Positions 25,575-34,540 of a stretch of 64,000 bases of DNA are shown in pieces. The notes under the pieces were generated by a model that was given only the letters and a program-made list of their open reading frames with translations, did no database searches and had not been told where the DNA came from. Location of the stretch: NCBI GenBank assembly GCA_964567785.1, contig CAZMOK010000009.1:5248-69247 (forward strand), given 5' to 3'. This DNA is from CAZMOK01 sp964567785. Its GTDB lineage: Bacteria; Bacteroidota; Bacteroidia; Bacteroidales; JAGOPY01. The translations under genes were made by a program, and so were the position numbers. Each line of letters begins with the position of its first letter. Position 1 is the stretch's first letter.

Positions 25575-26798
25575 ATGTTATCTAAGGAGAATCTTTTTGT
25601 CATCCTCTTTTCTCTGCCTGTTTACCAGATGATCTTTTTCACGGTCCAGTCGGTCTCATTCCGGCTTAAAACCGACAGGGCAAGGGTAATGCTGGGGCTC
25701 TTGATGCTTTCGATGACCCTGGTACTTGCTGGCAACATAGTGTATTATTTTAAGTATTACGAGACTTTTACAGTTCTTTACCTGTTTTTCATACCTCTTA
25801 TACTTACCATTTTACCTTTCTACTATATTTATGCAGAAATTCTGCTGGAGGGCATTGGCAGTGTAAACATCCGGCGTCTCATTGTTTTGTTATTGCCTTC
25901 CGTGATCATTCTTGTGCTGAACCTTATCACATGGCTGCCCCTGACATCTGCCGATAAAATACTGTTTCTTTCAAATGGTTTCCGTTCTCCTGAAGGGGGG
26001 AACCCGGGCCTGAGAGCGGCAGAGCAGGTTTTCTGGCTTGGCAATGTGGCGCTGCTTGGAGGGCAGCTTGCACTTGCTGTAATAAGATCCTCCAGTACAC
26101 TCGTCAGGGCCCGTAAAGTGGCAGATCTTGAGCCTGCCAGACTTCCTTACCTGAAAACAAACTGGATGGTAACTGTTTTTTCAGCAGTTATTTCTTTCAT
26201 TTTGATCATCAGTGTGATGAATGTATTGACGCCCGATGGGATCGGGGCTTTTGCTGTTTACAATGTACTGGTCCTTATATCCGGCGGCCTGACAGGTTAC
26301 TACGGGCTTCGACAGGACCGGCTTGAGAAAGAAGTTTCAGTGCTCGTCTCACAAATGGGAAACCACAGGATTCTTAATAATGCTAAGCCTGACGCAGCAT
26401 CAGAAATGCCCGTCGAAGAAGCAAAATTGCAAAACAGGGTACAAAAACTTACACAAAATCAGGAAAAAGTAGCTGTTGAACTGGAGAGATTGATGGATGA
26501 AGAGAAGCTTTATCTCAATGAAAGCATTACCATTTCAGTTCTTGCCAATAAGCTTAGGGTTTCCAAACGTGAATTATCCCAGATAATAAACCATGTCAAA
26601 GGACAGAACTTTTACGGGATGATCAATGAGTACAGGATCATTGAATCGATGGACCTCATAAAAGATGATGATTTCCGGCACCTTACCATTGAAGCCATTT
26701 CCGAAAAGGTAGGCTTCAGGTCCAAATCCTCTTTCAATGCCTGTTTCAAAAAAGTTACAGGCCTAACCCCCAGGCAATACAGGGAGCGGGAAAGCTAG
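25575..26798 (+). CDS. Membrane-bound AraC-type transcriptional regulator
   Basis: 407 aa. The first 230 residues are hydrophobic with about seven predicted membrane helices (LFVILFSLPVYQMIFFTVQ first). A linker (about 250-300) leads to a C-terminal AraC/HTH-18 domain: ITISVLANKLRVSKRELSQIIN and the second helix-turn-helix IEAISEKVGFRSKSSFNACF ending LTPRQYRE. Such 7TM-AraC proteins are frequent in Bacteroidota and are thought to couple an envelope or membrane signal directly to transcription. The target is unknown. The stop is immediately followed by a copy of the 69-nt inverted duplicate repeat. Confidence 0.88.
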   Translation: MLSKENLFVILFSLPVYQMIFFTVQSVSFRLKTDRARVMLGLLMLSMTLVLAGNIVYYFKYYETFTVLYLFFIPLILTILPFYYIYAEILLEGIGSVNIRRLIVLLLPSVIILVLNLITWLPLTSADKILFLSNGFRSPEGGNPGLRAAEQVFWLGNVALLGGQLALAVIRSSSTLVRARKVADLEPARLPYLKTNWMVTVFSAVISFILIISVMNVLTPDGIGAFAVYNVLVLISGGLTGYYGLRQDRLEKEVSVLVSQMGNHRILNNAKPDAASEMPVEEAKLQNRVQKLTQNQEKVAVELERLMDEEKLYLNESITISVLANKLRVSKRELSQIINHVKGQNFYGMINEYRIIESMDLIKDDDFRHLTIEAISEKVGFRSKSSFNACFKKVTGLTPRQYRERES

Positions 26799-26867
26799 GA
26801 ATTTACATTTTACAATTTACGCTTTACGATTTTCAAAGGAGTTATTGTGGTTTGTTTAGTGTTTAAT
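26799..26867 (+). repeat. 69-nt dispersed repeat, copy A
   Basis: Starts with GAATTTACATTTTACAATTT directly after the AraC-gene stop codon and ends in GTGTTTAAT. The reverse complement of 30927-30995 matches it at the large majority of positions over the same 69-base length. The remaining 110 bases before cca contain only an AT-rich stretch and the cca promoter core. Confidence 0.85.
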
Positions 26868-26963
26868 TATTATTCCAGGCTCTAATTATAACGCTTCGCG
26901 ATTTCCGCCTGCCGATCTAGTGATACACCCAAATTATAGGGTCCCTCAATAAGTTATATTTCA

Positions 26964-26971
26964 TAATTTTG
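26964..26971 (+). promoter_or_regulatory. -7 promoter core for cca
   Basis: TAATTTTG ends six bases before the ATG at 26978, so a leaderless or nearly leaderless transcript is expected. Confidence 0.45.
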
Positions 26972-26977
26972 TCATGA

Positions 26978-28420
26978 ATGGAAGGATTTGAAAAGCATTT
27001 GCAGAAGCCGGTATTTCAACATCTCTTGAAAGCCGTCGATGAAATTGGGCAACCGGCCTATGTGGTTGGTGGTTATGTGCGCGACCTGTTCCTCGGCAGG
27101 ACCTCACCCGACCTGGATGTTGTTGTTGTGGGAAGCGGGATCGAGCTTGCAAAGAAAATGGCACGGATCATAGGAGGCGATACACACGTAAATATTTTCA
27201 GGAACTTCGGAACAGCCATGATCAGGTTCAAAGACGGCGACACCACCTGGGTCATAGAATTTGTAGGTGCAAGAAAGGAATCTTACAGGAGGGATTCGAG
27301 AAAGCCCATTGTTGAGAACGGGACATTGCAGGACGACCAGAACAGGCGGGATTTTACAATAAATGCAATGGCGATAAACCTCCAAAAAGAAAACCTGGGA
27401 GAGCTTATCGATCCTTTCAATGGCATCCAGGATCTGCATGACAGGCTTATCAGGACGCCTCTTGATCCGGATACGACCTATTCTGATGATCCCCTGAGGA
27501 TGATGAGGGCCGTAAGGTTTGCCACACAATTGAATTTTTTCATAGAGGAAAAGTCGTTCGAGGCTTTAAATAGAAATGCAGAGCGTATCCGGATCGTATC
27601 CAAGGAGCGCATCAACGACGAACTGGAAAAGGTCATAATGGCAAAGGTGCCTTCTAAGGGCTTCAAGCTGCTTGACAAGAGTGGGCTTTTGAAAGAGATC
27701 TTTCCTGAGTTCCTCGAGCTCAAAGGGGCTGAATTTATTGATGGCAAGGGACATAAAGATAATTTCTATCACACCCTCAAGGTACTCGACAATGTTGCTG
27801 AAGTAAGTGATAATTACTGGCTCAGGTGGGCAGCGCTGATGCACGATATTGCAAAACCTGTGACAAAGAAGTTCGAAGAGGGCAACGGCTGGACCTTCCA
27901 TTCGCATGAGTTCGTGGGGGCCAAAATGGTGCCGAGGATTTTCCGCAGGATGAAGCTCCCGTTGAACGAACACATGAAATATGTGCAGAAAATGGTATTG
28001 CTTCACCTGCGTCCTATAGTCCTGGCGCAGGACGTAGTAACCGACTCGGCCATAAGGAGGTTGCTTTACGAAGCAGGCGATGATATCGATGACCTGATGG
28101 TGCTTTGCGAAGCAGATATCACATCAAAAAATCCTGAAAAGGTCAAAAGGTACCTTAATAATTTCAAGGTCGTTAAAAAGAAGCTGGTGGAGGTGGAGGA
28201 AAAAGACCGCATCCGGAACTGGCAGCCACCCATTTCGGGAGAAGTTATCATGAAGACTTTCGGTATCCCTCCGGGCCCTGAAGTTGGTGTTATAAAGAAC
28301 AACATCAGGGAGGCCATCCTCGATGGCGTGATAAGGAACGACTATGATGAGGCCTATCAGCTTATGCTGAAAGAAGGGGAGAAGCTGGGGCTTCAAGCAA
28401 AAAATCCTGAAACTCAATAG
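26978..28420 (+). CDS. cca: CCA-adding tRNA nucleotidyltransferase / poly(A) polymerase family with HD domain
   Basis: 480 aa. Class II nucleotidyltransferase head: YVVGGYVRDLFLGRTSPDLDVVVVG (GG, RD and DxD motifs, about 28-52). DDQNRRDFTINAMAIN (about 122-137) is the conserved RRDFTIN, followed by the neck/RNA-binding domain, then an HD domain (WAALMHDIAKPVTKKF, about 289-304). It adds CCA to tRNA 3' ends, needed for tRNAs without encoded CCA such as the tRNA-Gly in this window. Its stop codon directly abuts the TTG start of miaA, forming a tRNA-maturation operon. Confidence 0.93.
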   Translation: MEGFEKHLQKPVFQHLLKAVDEIGQPAYVVGGYVRDLFLGRTSPDLDVVVVGSGIELAKKMARIIGGDTHVNIFRNFGTAMIRFKDGDTTWVIEFVGARKESYRRDSRKPIVENGTLQDDQNRRDFTINAMAINLQKENLGELIDPFNGIQDLHDRLIRTPLDPDTTYSDDPLRMMRAVRFATQLNFFIEEKSFEALNRNAERIRIVSKERINDELEKVIMAKVPSKGFKLLDKSGLLKEIFPEFLELKGAEFIDGKGHKDNFYHTLKVLDNVAEVSDNYWLRWAALMHDIAKPVTKKFEEGNGWTFHSHEFVGAKMVPRIFRRMKLPLNEHMKYVQKMVLLHLRPIVLAQDVVTDSAIRRLLYEAGDDIDDLMVLCEADITSKNPEKVKRYLNNFKVVKKKLVEVEEKDRIRNWQPPISGEVIMKTFGIPPGPEVGVIKNNIREAILDGVIRNDYDEAYQLMLKEGEKLGLQAKNPETQ

Positions 28421-29344
28421 TTGTATAAATATTATTCTTTGGATAACAAGCATCTGATAATCATCCTTGGTCCTACCGCTTCGGGAAAGACCGGAACAGC
28501 CCTGAAAATTGCCGGCCATTTTAACACCGGGATCGTATCGGCCGATTCCAGACAGTTTTACAGGGAAATATCCATCGGCACTGCCAAGCCCGGTAAGGAA
28601 CTCCTCTCACAGGTCAAACATTATTTCATCAATTCCCTTTCAATAGAAGAGGAATACAATGTTGCCCGTTTTGAAGAGGAAGCCCTGAGCATCATTGAAA
28701 AGATCCATAAAAGTAATCAAGTAGCTGTAATGGCCGGCGGATCGGGCCTTTACATAGATGCCGTTTGTTATGGGATCGATGAGTTTCCCGACGCTGATCA
28801 GGAGATAAGGGAAAAGATCAAAAAGGATTTCAGGGAAAAAGGACTGGAACATATACAGGAATGGTTAAAAGAACTTGATCCTGTTTATTACAGCCGGGTC
28901 GACCTGGACAATCCAAACCGCATAAGGAGGGCGCTTGAAGTATGCCTGCAAACCGGAAAGCCCTACTCTGCCCAAAGACTGAATAAGCAAAAAGACAGGC
29001 CTTTCAATATTATTAAGATCGGGCTGGAGCTTCCACGGGAAGAATTGTATGCCGGGATAAATAACAGGGTGGATGAAATGATTGGAAAAGGATTGGTAGA
29101 TGAGGCAAAAAGGGTTTATCCACTACGTAATATGAATGCGCTTAATACAGTAGGCTATAAAGAGCTTTTCAGGTATTTTGAAGGTGAAATAAGCCTGGAC
29201 CGGGCCATTGAGGACATAAAAACGAATACACGAAGGTACGCCAAGCGCCAGCTAACATGGTTCTCACGTGACAAGTCCATAAACTGGTTTCCGGCCGGAG
29301 CGGTTGATGAAATAATAAGGTTTTTAGATGAAGTAATAAGTTAA
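28421..29344 (+). CDS. miaA: tRNA dimethylallyltransferase (TTG start)
   Basis: 307 aa. P-loop LGPTASGKTGTALKIA (about 16-31), SADSRQFYREISIGTAKP (about 40-57), AGGSGLYIDAV, and the late TNTRRYAKRQLTWFSRD. MiaA adds the dimethylallyl group to A37 of tRNAs reading UNN codons. There is no usable ATG: an in-frame TAG (the cca stop) precedes the TTG at 28421, and the P-loop lies near the N-terminus, so translation begins at this TTG or at the TTG at 28439. Confidence 0.95.
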   Translation: MYKYYSLDNKHLIIILGPTASGKTGTALKIAGHFNTGIVSADSRQFYREISIGTAKPGKELLSQVKHYFINSLSIEEEYNVARFEEEALSIIEKIHKSNQVAVMAGGSGLYIDAVCYGIDEFPDADQEIREKIKKDFREKGLEHIQEWLKELDPVYYSRVDLDNPNRIRRALEVCLQTGKPYSAQRLNKQKDRPFNIIKIGLELPREELYAGINNRVDEMIGKGLVDEAKRVYPLRNMNALNTVGYKELFRYFEGEISLDRAIEDIKTNTRRYAKRQLTWFSRDKSINWFPAGAVDEIIRFLDEVIS

Positions 29345-29346
29345 GA

Positions 29347-29376
29347 GTTTAGATATTTACTATTTAATATTTAACC
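29347..29376. repeat. AT-rich repeat containing the stop codon of the SDR gene
   Basis: TATTTACTATTTAATATTTA, the same kind of unit as at 5423 (reverse orientation). The last codons and TAA of the minus-strand SDR gene are encoded within it, two bases after the miaA stop. Confidence 0.6.
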
Positions 29377-30803
29377 AGGTTTTTGAGCATTCCCTTGAAA
29401 ACGAAAAGGTGGAAGGGCATCACGAGGTACCAGTACATCCTTCCCCAGAGGCCTTTGGGGCGGAAGGTTGCCTCCTGACTGACAATGGTTTTGTTTTCTT
29501 TATCTGATATATTGAATTCCAGCCATGCTTCTCCGGGCAACTTCATCTCAGCATAAAGCAGCAACCGTTTCTTTTCTTTATCGGCCAGTATCACCCGCCA
29601 GAAGTCGAGCGAGTCCCCTGTATGGATATCGGTGGGGTTTGTCCTGCCCCTCCTCAGTCCCACTCCTCCGACCATTTTATCCAGCCATCCGCGTACATTC
29701 CAGAGCCAGTTCCCATAATACCATCCCCGTTCACCACCTATTGCCCATATATTCTCAAGTACTTTGTCAGCCCTTTCCCGGTCAATTTCTTTGGTTTGCA
29801 TATCCTTGAGGCAACCGTTTGAAGGCACTTCAATGTAGTCACGGATATTTCCCTCCAGCTTGCTGCTGCCTGCAGTGTCTTTCCAGCTTGATACAACCAG
29901 GTGCTGGTCTATTTTCTGAAATGCTTTTTCCACAGCCTCTTCGTACGAAAGCGGTTCTATCCCGAGTAATTTATGGATTTCGTGATCCTTGGCCATCACT
30001 TCCACTTTCATGCTGCTGACGAGGTTGACCGCAAGATAATAAGGAACGGCCGTAACAAAATATAGCCAATAGGAAGAAAGGCGGGGGGTCATAACAGGAA
30101 GGGTGAATATGTATCTCTTCAACCCCCTCACTTTCGCGTACACCAGCATCATTTCCTTGTAGGTCAGCACATCCGGGCCGGCTGTATCGAATACTTTATC
30201 GTATACCTTTTCATTCAATTTGCACCTGCTCAGGCATTCTATAATATCCCTTACGGCTATTGGCTGGGTCCGGGTGAGTACCCACCTGGGGGTCACCATA
30301 ACCGGTAGTTTTTCGACCAGGTCACGGATGATCTCGAACGACGAGCTGCCTGAGCCGATCACGATGCCAGCCCTTAAAACAGTCAGGTTGTATTTTCCCT
30401 TCCTGAGTATCTCCTCAACATTCTTTCTCGACTGAAGGTGTTTTGACAGGGTATCTTCATTTACAATGCCTCCAAGGTAGATTACCTGCCTGGCGTTTGT
30501 TCTGTCCACAAGCTTTCTGAAGTTTTCTGCCGATCGTGCCTCTTCCTCCTGAAATCCCTTGATCGAGCTCGACATGGAATGGATAAGATAATAGGCTACA
30601 TCAATGTCTGCGGGAAGGCTGAACTCTTCCGGTACTGAAAGAAAATCAATTTCCACAGTGCTTATCCTGCCGGAATAGGGGATGTCTGTATTGAAACGGT
30701 TCCGGTCCCTCACACAACAGACAACCTCATGCCCTTCGTGCAACAAGACAGAAAGCAGTCTCTTACCAATATAACCGGTAGCGCCTGTGAGCAGGATCTT
30801 CAT
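29364..30803 (-). CDS. SDR-family NAD(P)-binding protein with DUF2867 C-terminal domain
   Basis: 479 aa. The N-terminal 290 residues form an atypical SDR with the cofactor loop TGATGYIGKR (about 6-15) and VLRAGIVIGSGSSSFE. The C-terminal part (about 310-479) matches the DUF2867 pattern: WAIGGERGWYYGNWLWNVRG, GDSLDFWRVILAD, PGEAWLEFNI, FRPKGLWGRMYWY. Fusions of this kind are widespread in marine bacteria and have no assigned substrate; the second domain resembles lipid/hydrophobic-ligand binding folds. It converges with miaA and shares 3' repeat DNA. Confidence 0.85.
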   Translation of the reverse strand: MKILLTGATGYIGKRLLSVLLHEGHEVVCCVRDRNRFNTDIPYSGRISTVEIDFLSVPEEFSLPADIDVAYYLIHSMSSSIKGFQEEEARSAENFRKLVDRTNARQVIYLGGIVNEDTLSKHLQSRKNVEEILRKGKYNLTVLRAGIVIGSGSSSFEIIRDLVEKLPVMVTPRWVLTRTQPIAVRDIIECLSRCKLNEKVYDKVFDTAGPDVLTYKEMMLVYAKVRGLKRYIFTLPVMTPRLSSYWLYFVTAVPYYLAVNLVSSMKVEVMAKDHEIHKLLGIEPLSYEEAVEKAFQKIDQHLVVSSWKDTAGSSKLEGNIRDYIEVPSNGCLKDMQTKEIDRERADKVLENIWAIGGERGWYYGNWLWNVRGWLDKMVGGVGLRRGRTNPTDIHTGDSLDFWRVILADKEKKRLLLYAEMKLPGEAWLEFNISDKENKTIVSQEATFRPKGLWGRMYWYLVMPFHLFVFKGMLKNLVKY

Positions 30804-30926
30804 TTTACTAAGTTAGCCTATTTGCTGAACAATCACCACAGAAGAAAGTTTAGGGTGCTAAATGAAAGGAGCAAACCGTAAATCGGTAACCGGCGCCTGG
30901 CAGGGAACCCTGAGGCTAGAAATCAA

Positions 30927-30995
30927 ATTAAACACTAATTAAACCAGAAGAACTCCTTTGTAAATCGTAATGCGTAAATTGTAAAATGTAAATTC
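30927..30995 (-). repeat. 69-nt dispersed repeat, copy B (inverted)
   Basis: Reads as the reverse complement of copy A (26799-26867) with identical length. Its start abuts the fusA stop codon (30996-30998), just as copy A abuts the stop of the AraC gene. The rest of the 192-base gap up to 30803 holds only weak similarity to the sequence following copy A and no gene. Confidence 0.85.
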
Positions 30996-33068
30996 TTACT
31001 TCTCATTTTTCGCCTCCGCGATCTTCTTCAGTATCTCTTCCTGGGTGGAGGCGGGCACCGGCAAATACCGGTAGAAGTCCATGGAGTAATTGGCCCTGCC
31101 GCTCGAAAGGTTCCTTAGTTGGGTGGCATAGCCGAACATCTCGCTCAGCGGGACAAGGCCAACCAGCTTCTGCGATCCCTTCCTGAACCTTCTCATCGAA
31201 TCTATTTTACCTCGCCGGCGGTTGAGGTTACCGACGACATCACCGATATAATCGTCAGGTGTGTTGATCTCAATTCTCATTACCGGTTCCAGCAACCGAG
31301 GTGAGGCCTTCATGAATCCCTGCTTGAAACAGATGGATGAGCAGGTCTGGAAGGCAAAATCGGATGAATCGACCGGGTGGTGCTTTCCGTCGATCAGGGT
31401 TACCCGTACATCAACAACCGGATATCCCGCCAGGATGCCTTCATCCATGGTTTTCTTAATTCCTTTGTTAACAGATGGAATGAATTCCTGTGGTATGGCG
31501 CCGCTCTTGATTCTGTCGATGAACTCGTAGCCATTCCCTTCGTTGGGTTCGATCCTCATTACGGTTTCGGCAAACTGGCCTTTTCCGCCTGTCTGCTTTG
31601 AATGCCTGTATTCGCTTTCAATCTCTGCAGTAAGTGTTTCCCTGTAAGCAACCGCAGGTTCTCCAACTTCAACATCCACCCCGAATTCATTCTTGATCCG
31701 GTCCATAATGATCTCAAGATGTAATTCGCCCATCCCCGAGATGATTGTTTCGTCTGTTTCCTCGTCAAACCTTACATTGAAAGAAGGGTCTTCGTTGGAG
31801 AGCTTGGCCAGTGCTTCGCCCAGCTTGCTCTGGTCTTTCCTGCTTTGGGGTGTTATGGTCATCTCCATAACGGTAGGAGGGATGTTGATCGATTCCAGGA
31901 ACAGTGGATTATCCTTGTCGCAGATAGTATCCCCTGTTTTTGTGTATTTCATTCCAATGAGGGCGACTATGTCGCCGGGACCGGCCTCTGAGATCTCTTG
32001 CCTGTCTTTGGCATGTATCTTCATGATCCTGCCTATCCTTTCAGGCCTGTCCTTGGTGGTGTTCAATATCTGCATACCACTCTGAAGCCTACCTGAGTAG
32101 ATCCTGATGAAAGTTTGCTGCCCCACATACGGATCGTTGATCAGTTTGAAGGCCAGTGCCGAGAAGGGGAGCTTTGCCGACGGGCACCGGGTATGTGTCT
32201 TGTCCTCATCATTTATATCTATCCCTACTACTGACCCGATATCAAGCGGGGAAGGCATATAGTCGACAACTGCATCGAGCAAGAGCTGGATGCCCTTGTT
32301 TTTATATGCAGCACCACAAAAAACCGGTGTGATCATCAGCTTCAGCGTGGCATTCCTGGCCACTTTCTTGATCAGCTCAACAGGTATTTCTTTCTCTTCC
32401 AGGTATAGTTCCATCAGCTTGTCGTCGAACTCAGAAAGTTGTTCCAGCAGTACATTCCTGGCTTCATCGGCCTTTTGCCGGTATTCTTCAGGGATCTCGG
32501 CTTCAATCCTTTCATAATCCTGGAAAATATAAGCCTTCTGTTCAATGATATCTATTATCCCCACAAAATCATCTTCCGATCCCATAGGCAACTGAAAAGG
32601 CATGGCATGAGCATCCAGGTACTCGTTCATCATACCTATCGCATCGTAGAAATCAGCTCCCGTGCGGTCCATCTTGTTAATGAAAGCGATCCTGGGCACT
32701 TTGTACCTGTCGGCCTGGGTCCACACGGTTTCACTCTGTGGTTCCACGCCGCTTACGGCGCAGAAAAGGGCAATCATCCCGTCGATGACCCTGAGCGATC
32801 TCTCCACCTCAATGGTGAAGTCGACGTGTCCTGGTGTGTCGATGATATTTATCTGGTGTTTGTTCCATGTGCAGGAAATAGCAGCAGACGCGATGGTAAT
32901 ACCCCGTTCCTGCTCCTGTTTCATAAAGTCCATGGTGGCCTGTCCGTCGTGGACTTCCCCCACTTTCCTCGTAATCCCGGTATAATAAAGGATCCTTTCG
33001 GTAACAGTGGTTTTCCCGGCATCAATATGTGCCGCAATTCCTATATTTCGTAGTTCTTTCAGAGACAT
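30996..33068 (-). CDS. fusA: Elongation factor G located outside the str operon
   Basis: 690 aa with all five EF-G domains. G1 AAHIDAGKTTVTERIL (about 12-27), G3 DTPGH, G4 NKMDR and the domain IV region (KHHPVDSSDFAF) are present, so GTPase chemistry should be intact. Switch I reads ERGITIASAAISC, whereas canonical str-operon EF-G of this phylum normally has TSAAT-type residues. No rpsL, rpsG or tuf is nearby. It could be the only EF-G or a second, paralogous one with a translocation or recycling role. A TACTTTTG core lies 73 bases upstream. The stop is fused to repeat copy B. Confidence 0.9.
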   Translation of the reverse strand: MSLKELRNIGIAAHIDAGKTTVTERILYYTGITRKVGEVHDGQATMDFMKQEQERGITIASAAISCTWNKHQINIIDTPGHVDFTIEVERSLRVIDGMIALFCAVSGVEPQSETVWTQADRYKVPRIAFINKMDRTGADFYDAIGMMNEYLDAHAMPFQLPMGSEDDFVGIIDIIEQKAYIFQDYERIEAEIPEEYRQKADEARNVLLEQLSEFDDKLMELYLEEKEIPVELIKKVARNATLKLMITPVFCGAAYKNKGIQLLLDAVVDYMPSPLDIGSVVGIDINDEDKTHTRCPSAKLPFSALAFKLINDPYVGQQTFIRIYSGRLQSGMQILNTTKDRPERIGRIMKIHAKDRQEISEAGPGDIVALIGMKYTKTGDTICDKDNPLFLESINIPPTVMEMTITPQSRKDQSKLGEALAKLSNEDPSFNVRFDEETDETIISGMGELHLEIIMDRIKNEFGVDVEVGEPAVAYRETLTAEIESEYRHSKQTGGKGQFAETVMRIEPNEGNGYEFIDRIKSGAIPQEFIPSVNKGIKKTMDEGILAGYPVVDVRVTLIDGKHHPVDSSDFAFQTCSSICFKQGFMKASPRLLEPVMRIEINTPDDYIGDVVGNLNRRRGKIDSMRRFRKGSQKLVGLVPLSEMFGYATQLRNLSSGRANYSMDFYRYLPVPASTQEEILKKIAEAKNEK

Positions 33069-33141
33069 GGTCTTTGTTTTTGATCAATGTTGTATCGTGG
33101 AAAAATAATAAGACTCTTTTCCGGCTCACTTTTCGAGCGTG

Positions 33142-33149
33142 CAAAAGTA
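33142..33149 (-). promoter_or_regulatory. -7 promoter core for the EF-G gene
   Basis: Minus-strand TACTTTTG; expected start near 33135, about 67 bases of leader. Confidence 0.5.
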
Positions 33150-33234
33150 GTATTCAAATCAACATAAACATACTGTTTATTAAAATTTTACATTAATATA
33201 ATATCACGAGTTAATAAACTCTTTGGCTTGGATC

Positions 33235-34077
33235 TTAATACTCGGAATGGAATTTTACCAGGCCTTCAATCGGACTTTGCAGAAAATGGCTTACACTTGA
33301 GCCAAATTCAGCAGCCACTTTCATGAAGTGCTCCTTGAAATGGAAACCTACCGAACCAACCACAGCCAGGGGTACTTCGGTGTGTTCAGGGTATTTGGTG
33401 ATCTGTTCAGTAAAATAGTCGTGAAAATTACCCCTTACCAATCCCCGTACATAGGTGCTTCGCTGATGTTCACCTATGAACCGTGAGAAAGATGCAAGGA
33501 ACCTGTTCGGGTGTGGCTTGTTGTACACTGCATCGAGAATGTTTTCCAGGTTCAGTCCGAACTCTATATCGAAGGCTTTTCTTACCTGTGCAGAAACATT
33601 ACCTTTAAGATAGTCGGCCAGCAGCATTTTACCTAAATAGGCCCCACTGCCTTCATCACCAAACAGATAACCTAAAGACGGAACATTGGCCACTATCTTT
33701 TTGCCGTCATAGTAGCACGAATTTGAACCGGTACCAAGGATGCAGGCAATGCCCTCCTTCCTGCCAAAAAGCGCCCTGGCTGCACCAAGCAGGTCGTGGT
33801 GGATATCGGCGTGGGCATTATGGAATACGCCTGTAAGTGCATCTTCAACAATGGTACATTTGGAAATAGTGGAGCATCCGGCTCCGTAGAAATATATCTC
33901 CTTTACGGAGCCAGTATCTATGAAAGGTACCAGGTCTTTTTCGATCACTTTGGTAATAAAGGGACTATCGGAAAAATAGGGGTTAAATCCGGGTGTTTCA
34001 TAGGTTTCAGACTTGTAGTCCCCGTTTATCACAACCCATTCGGCCCTGGTTGCTCCGCTGTCGGCTATTAGTTTCAT
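33235..34077 (-). CDS. BadF/BadG-family ATPase, probable N-acetylglucosamine kinase
   Basis: 280 aa, the short form common in Bacteroidota. ASKHA-fold phosphate-1 motif LIADSGATRAEWVV (about 3-16), phosphate-2 region ACILGTGSNSCYYDG (about 110-124), and GDEGSGAYLGK (about 140-150), which is typical of the GlcNAc kinase branch. Expected to phosphorylate an amino sugar released during cell-wall or chitin turnover. It is followed at 13 bases' spacing by dgkA and then the pfkB kinase on the opposite side; all are minus strand and may be read together. Confidence 0.82.
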   Translation of the reverse strand: MKLIADSGATRAEWVVINGDYKSETYETPGFNPYFSDSPFITKVIEKDLVPFIDTGSVKEIYFYGAGCSTISKCTIVEDALTGVFHNAHADIHHDLLGAARALFGRKEGIACILGTGSNSCYYDGKKIVANVPSLGYLFGDEGSGAYLGKMLLADYLKGNVSAQVRKAFDIEFGLNLENILDAVYNKPHPNRFLASFSRFIGEHQRSTYVRGLVRGNFHDYFTEQITKYPEHTEVPLAVVGSVGFHFKEHFMKVAAEFGSSVSHFLQSPIEGLVKFHSEY

Positions 34078-34090
34078 CTTTATAAAGATA

Positions 34091-34483
34091 TTAAATACTG
34101 CGGAACAAAGTTACAATATGTGGGATGAAAATGATCAGGCCGATTACGGCAGCGGTCAGGGCCGCAACCAGGACACCACCGGCAGCAAGGTCTTTCACTT
34201 TTCCTGCCACGGGATTTTGTCCCGGTTCTGCTAAATCGGTTAGTTTTTCGATGGAGGTGTTAAAGAGCTCTGCCGAGATCACCAGTCCTATGGAAAAGAA
34301 CAGGAAAAGCCATTCGGCCGGACTTAGTCCAAACCAGTAGCCGGCTACTACAACGCACAATGCAACGATGAAATGTATCCTGGCGTTTCTCTGGGTCTGC
34401 AATAAGTATCCTATACCGTTGAATGCATATCTAAAACTGCTGAGGAACCTGTTGAACGGATCGTTTTCTTTAGGTTTCATCAT
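34091..34483 (-). CDS. dgkA: Diacylglycerol/undecaprenol kinase family protein
   Basis: 130 aa with three membrane helices. NARIHFIVALCVVVAG (about 34-49), AELFNTSIEKLTDL with the catalytic Glu (about 76-89), and KVKDLAAGGVLVAAL (about 100-114) are the DgkA signature. It phosphorylates a membrane lipid alcohol (diacylglycerol or undecaprenol) in the inner membrane. Which substrate cannot be decided from sequence alone; Gram-positive-type members act on undecaprenol. Two adjacent ATGs are possible starts. Confidence 0.9.
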   Translation of the reverse strand: MMKPKENDPFNRFLSSFRYAFNGIGYLLQTQRNARIHFIVALCVVVAGYWFGLSPAEWLFLFFSIGLVISAELFNTSIEKLTDLAEPGQNPVAGKVKDLAAGGVLVAALTAAVIGLIIFIPHIVTLFRSI

Positions 34484-34540
34484 TTTTTTATTGATGTCTG
34501 GATGAAGGTATTTCGAAATATTGCGGAAAACAACAAAAAA

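Noticed and set aside
30996..33068. The GTPase-deficient EF-G2 paralogue known from gut Bacteroides
   Set aside because: G1 (AHIDAGKT), G3 (DTPGH) and G4 (NKMD) are intact, unlike that protein.
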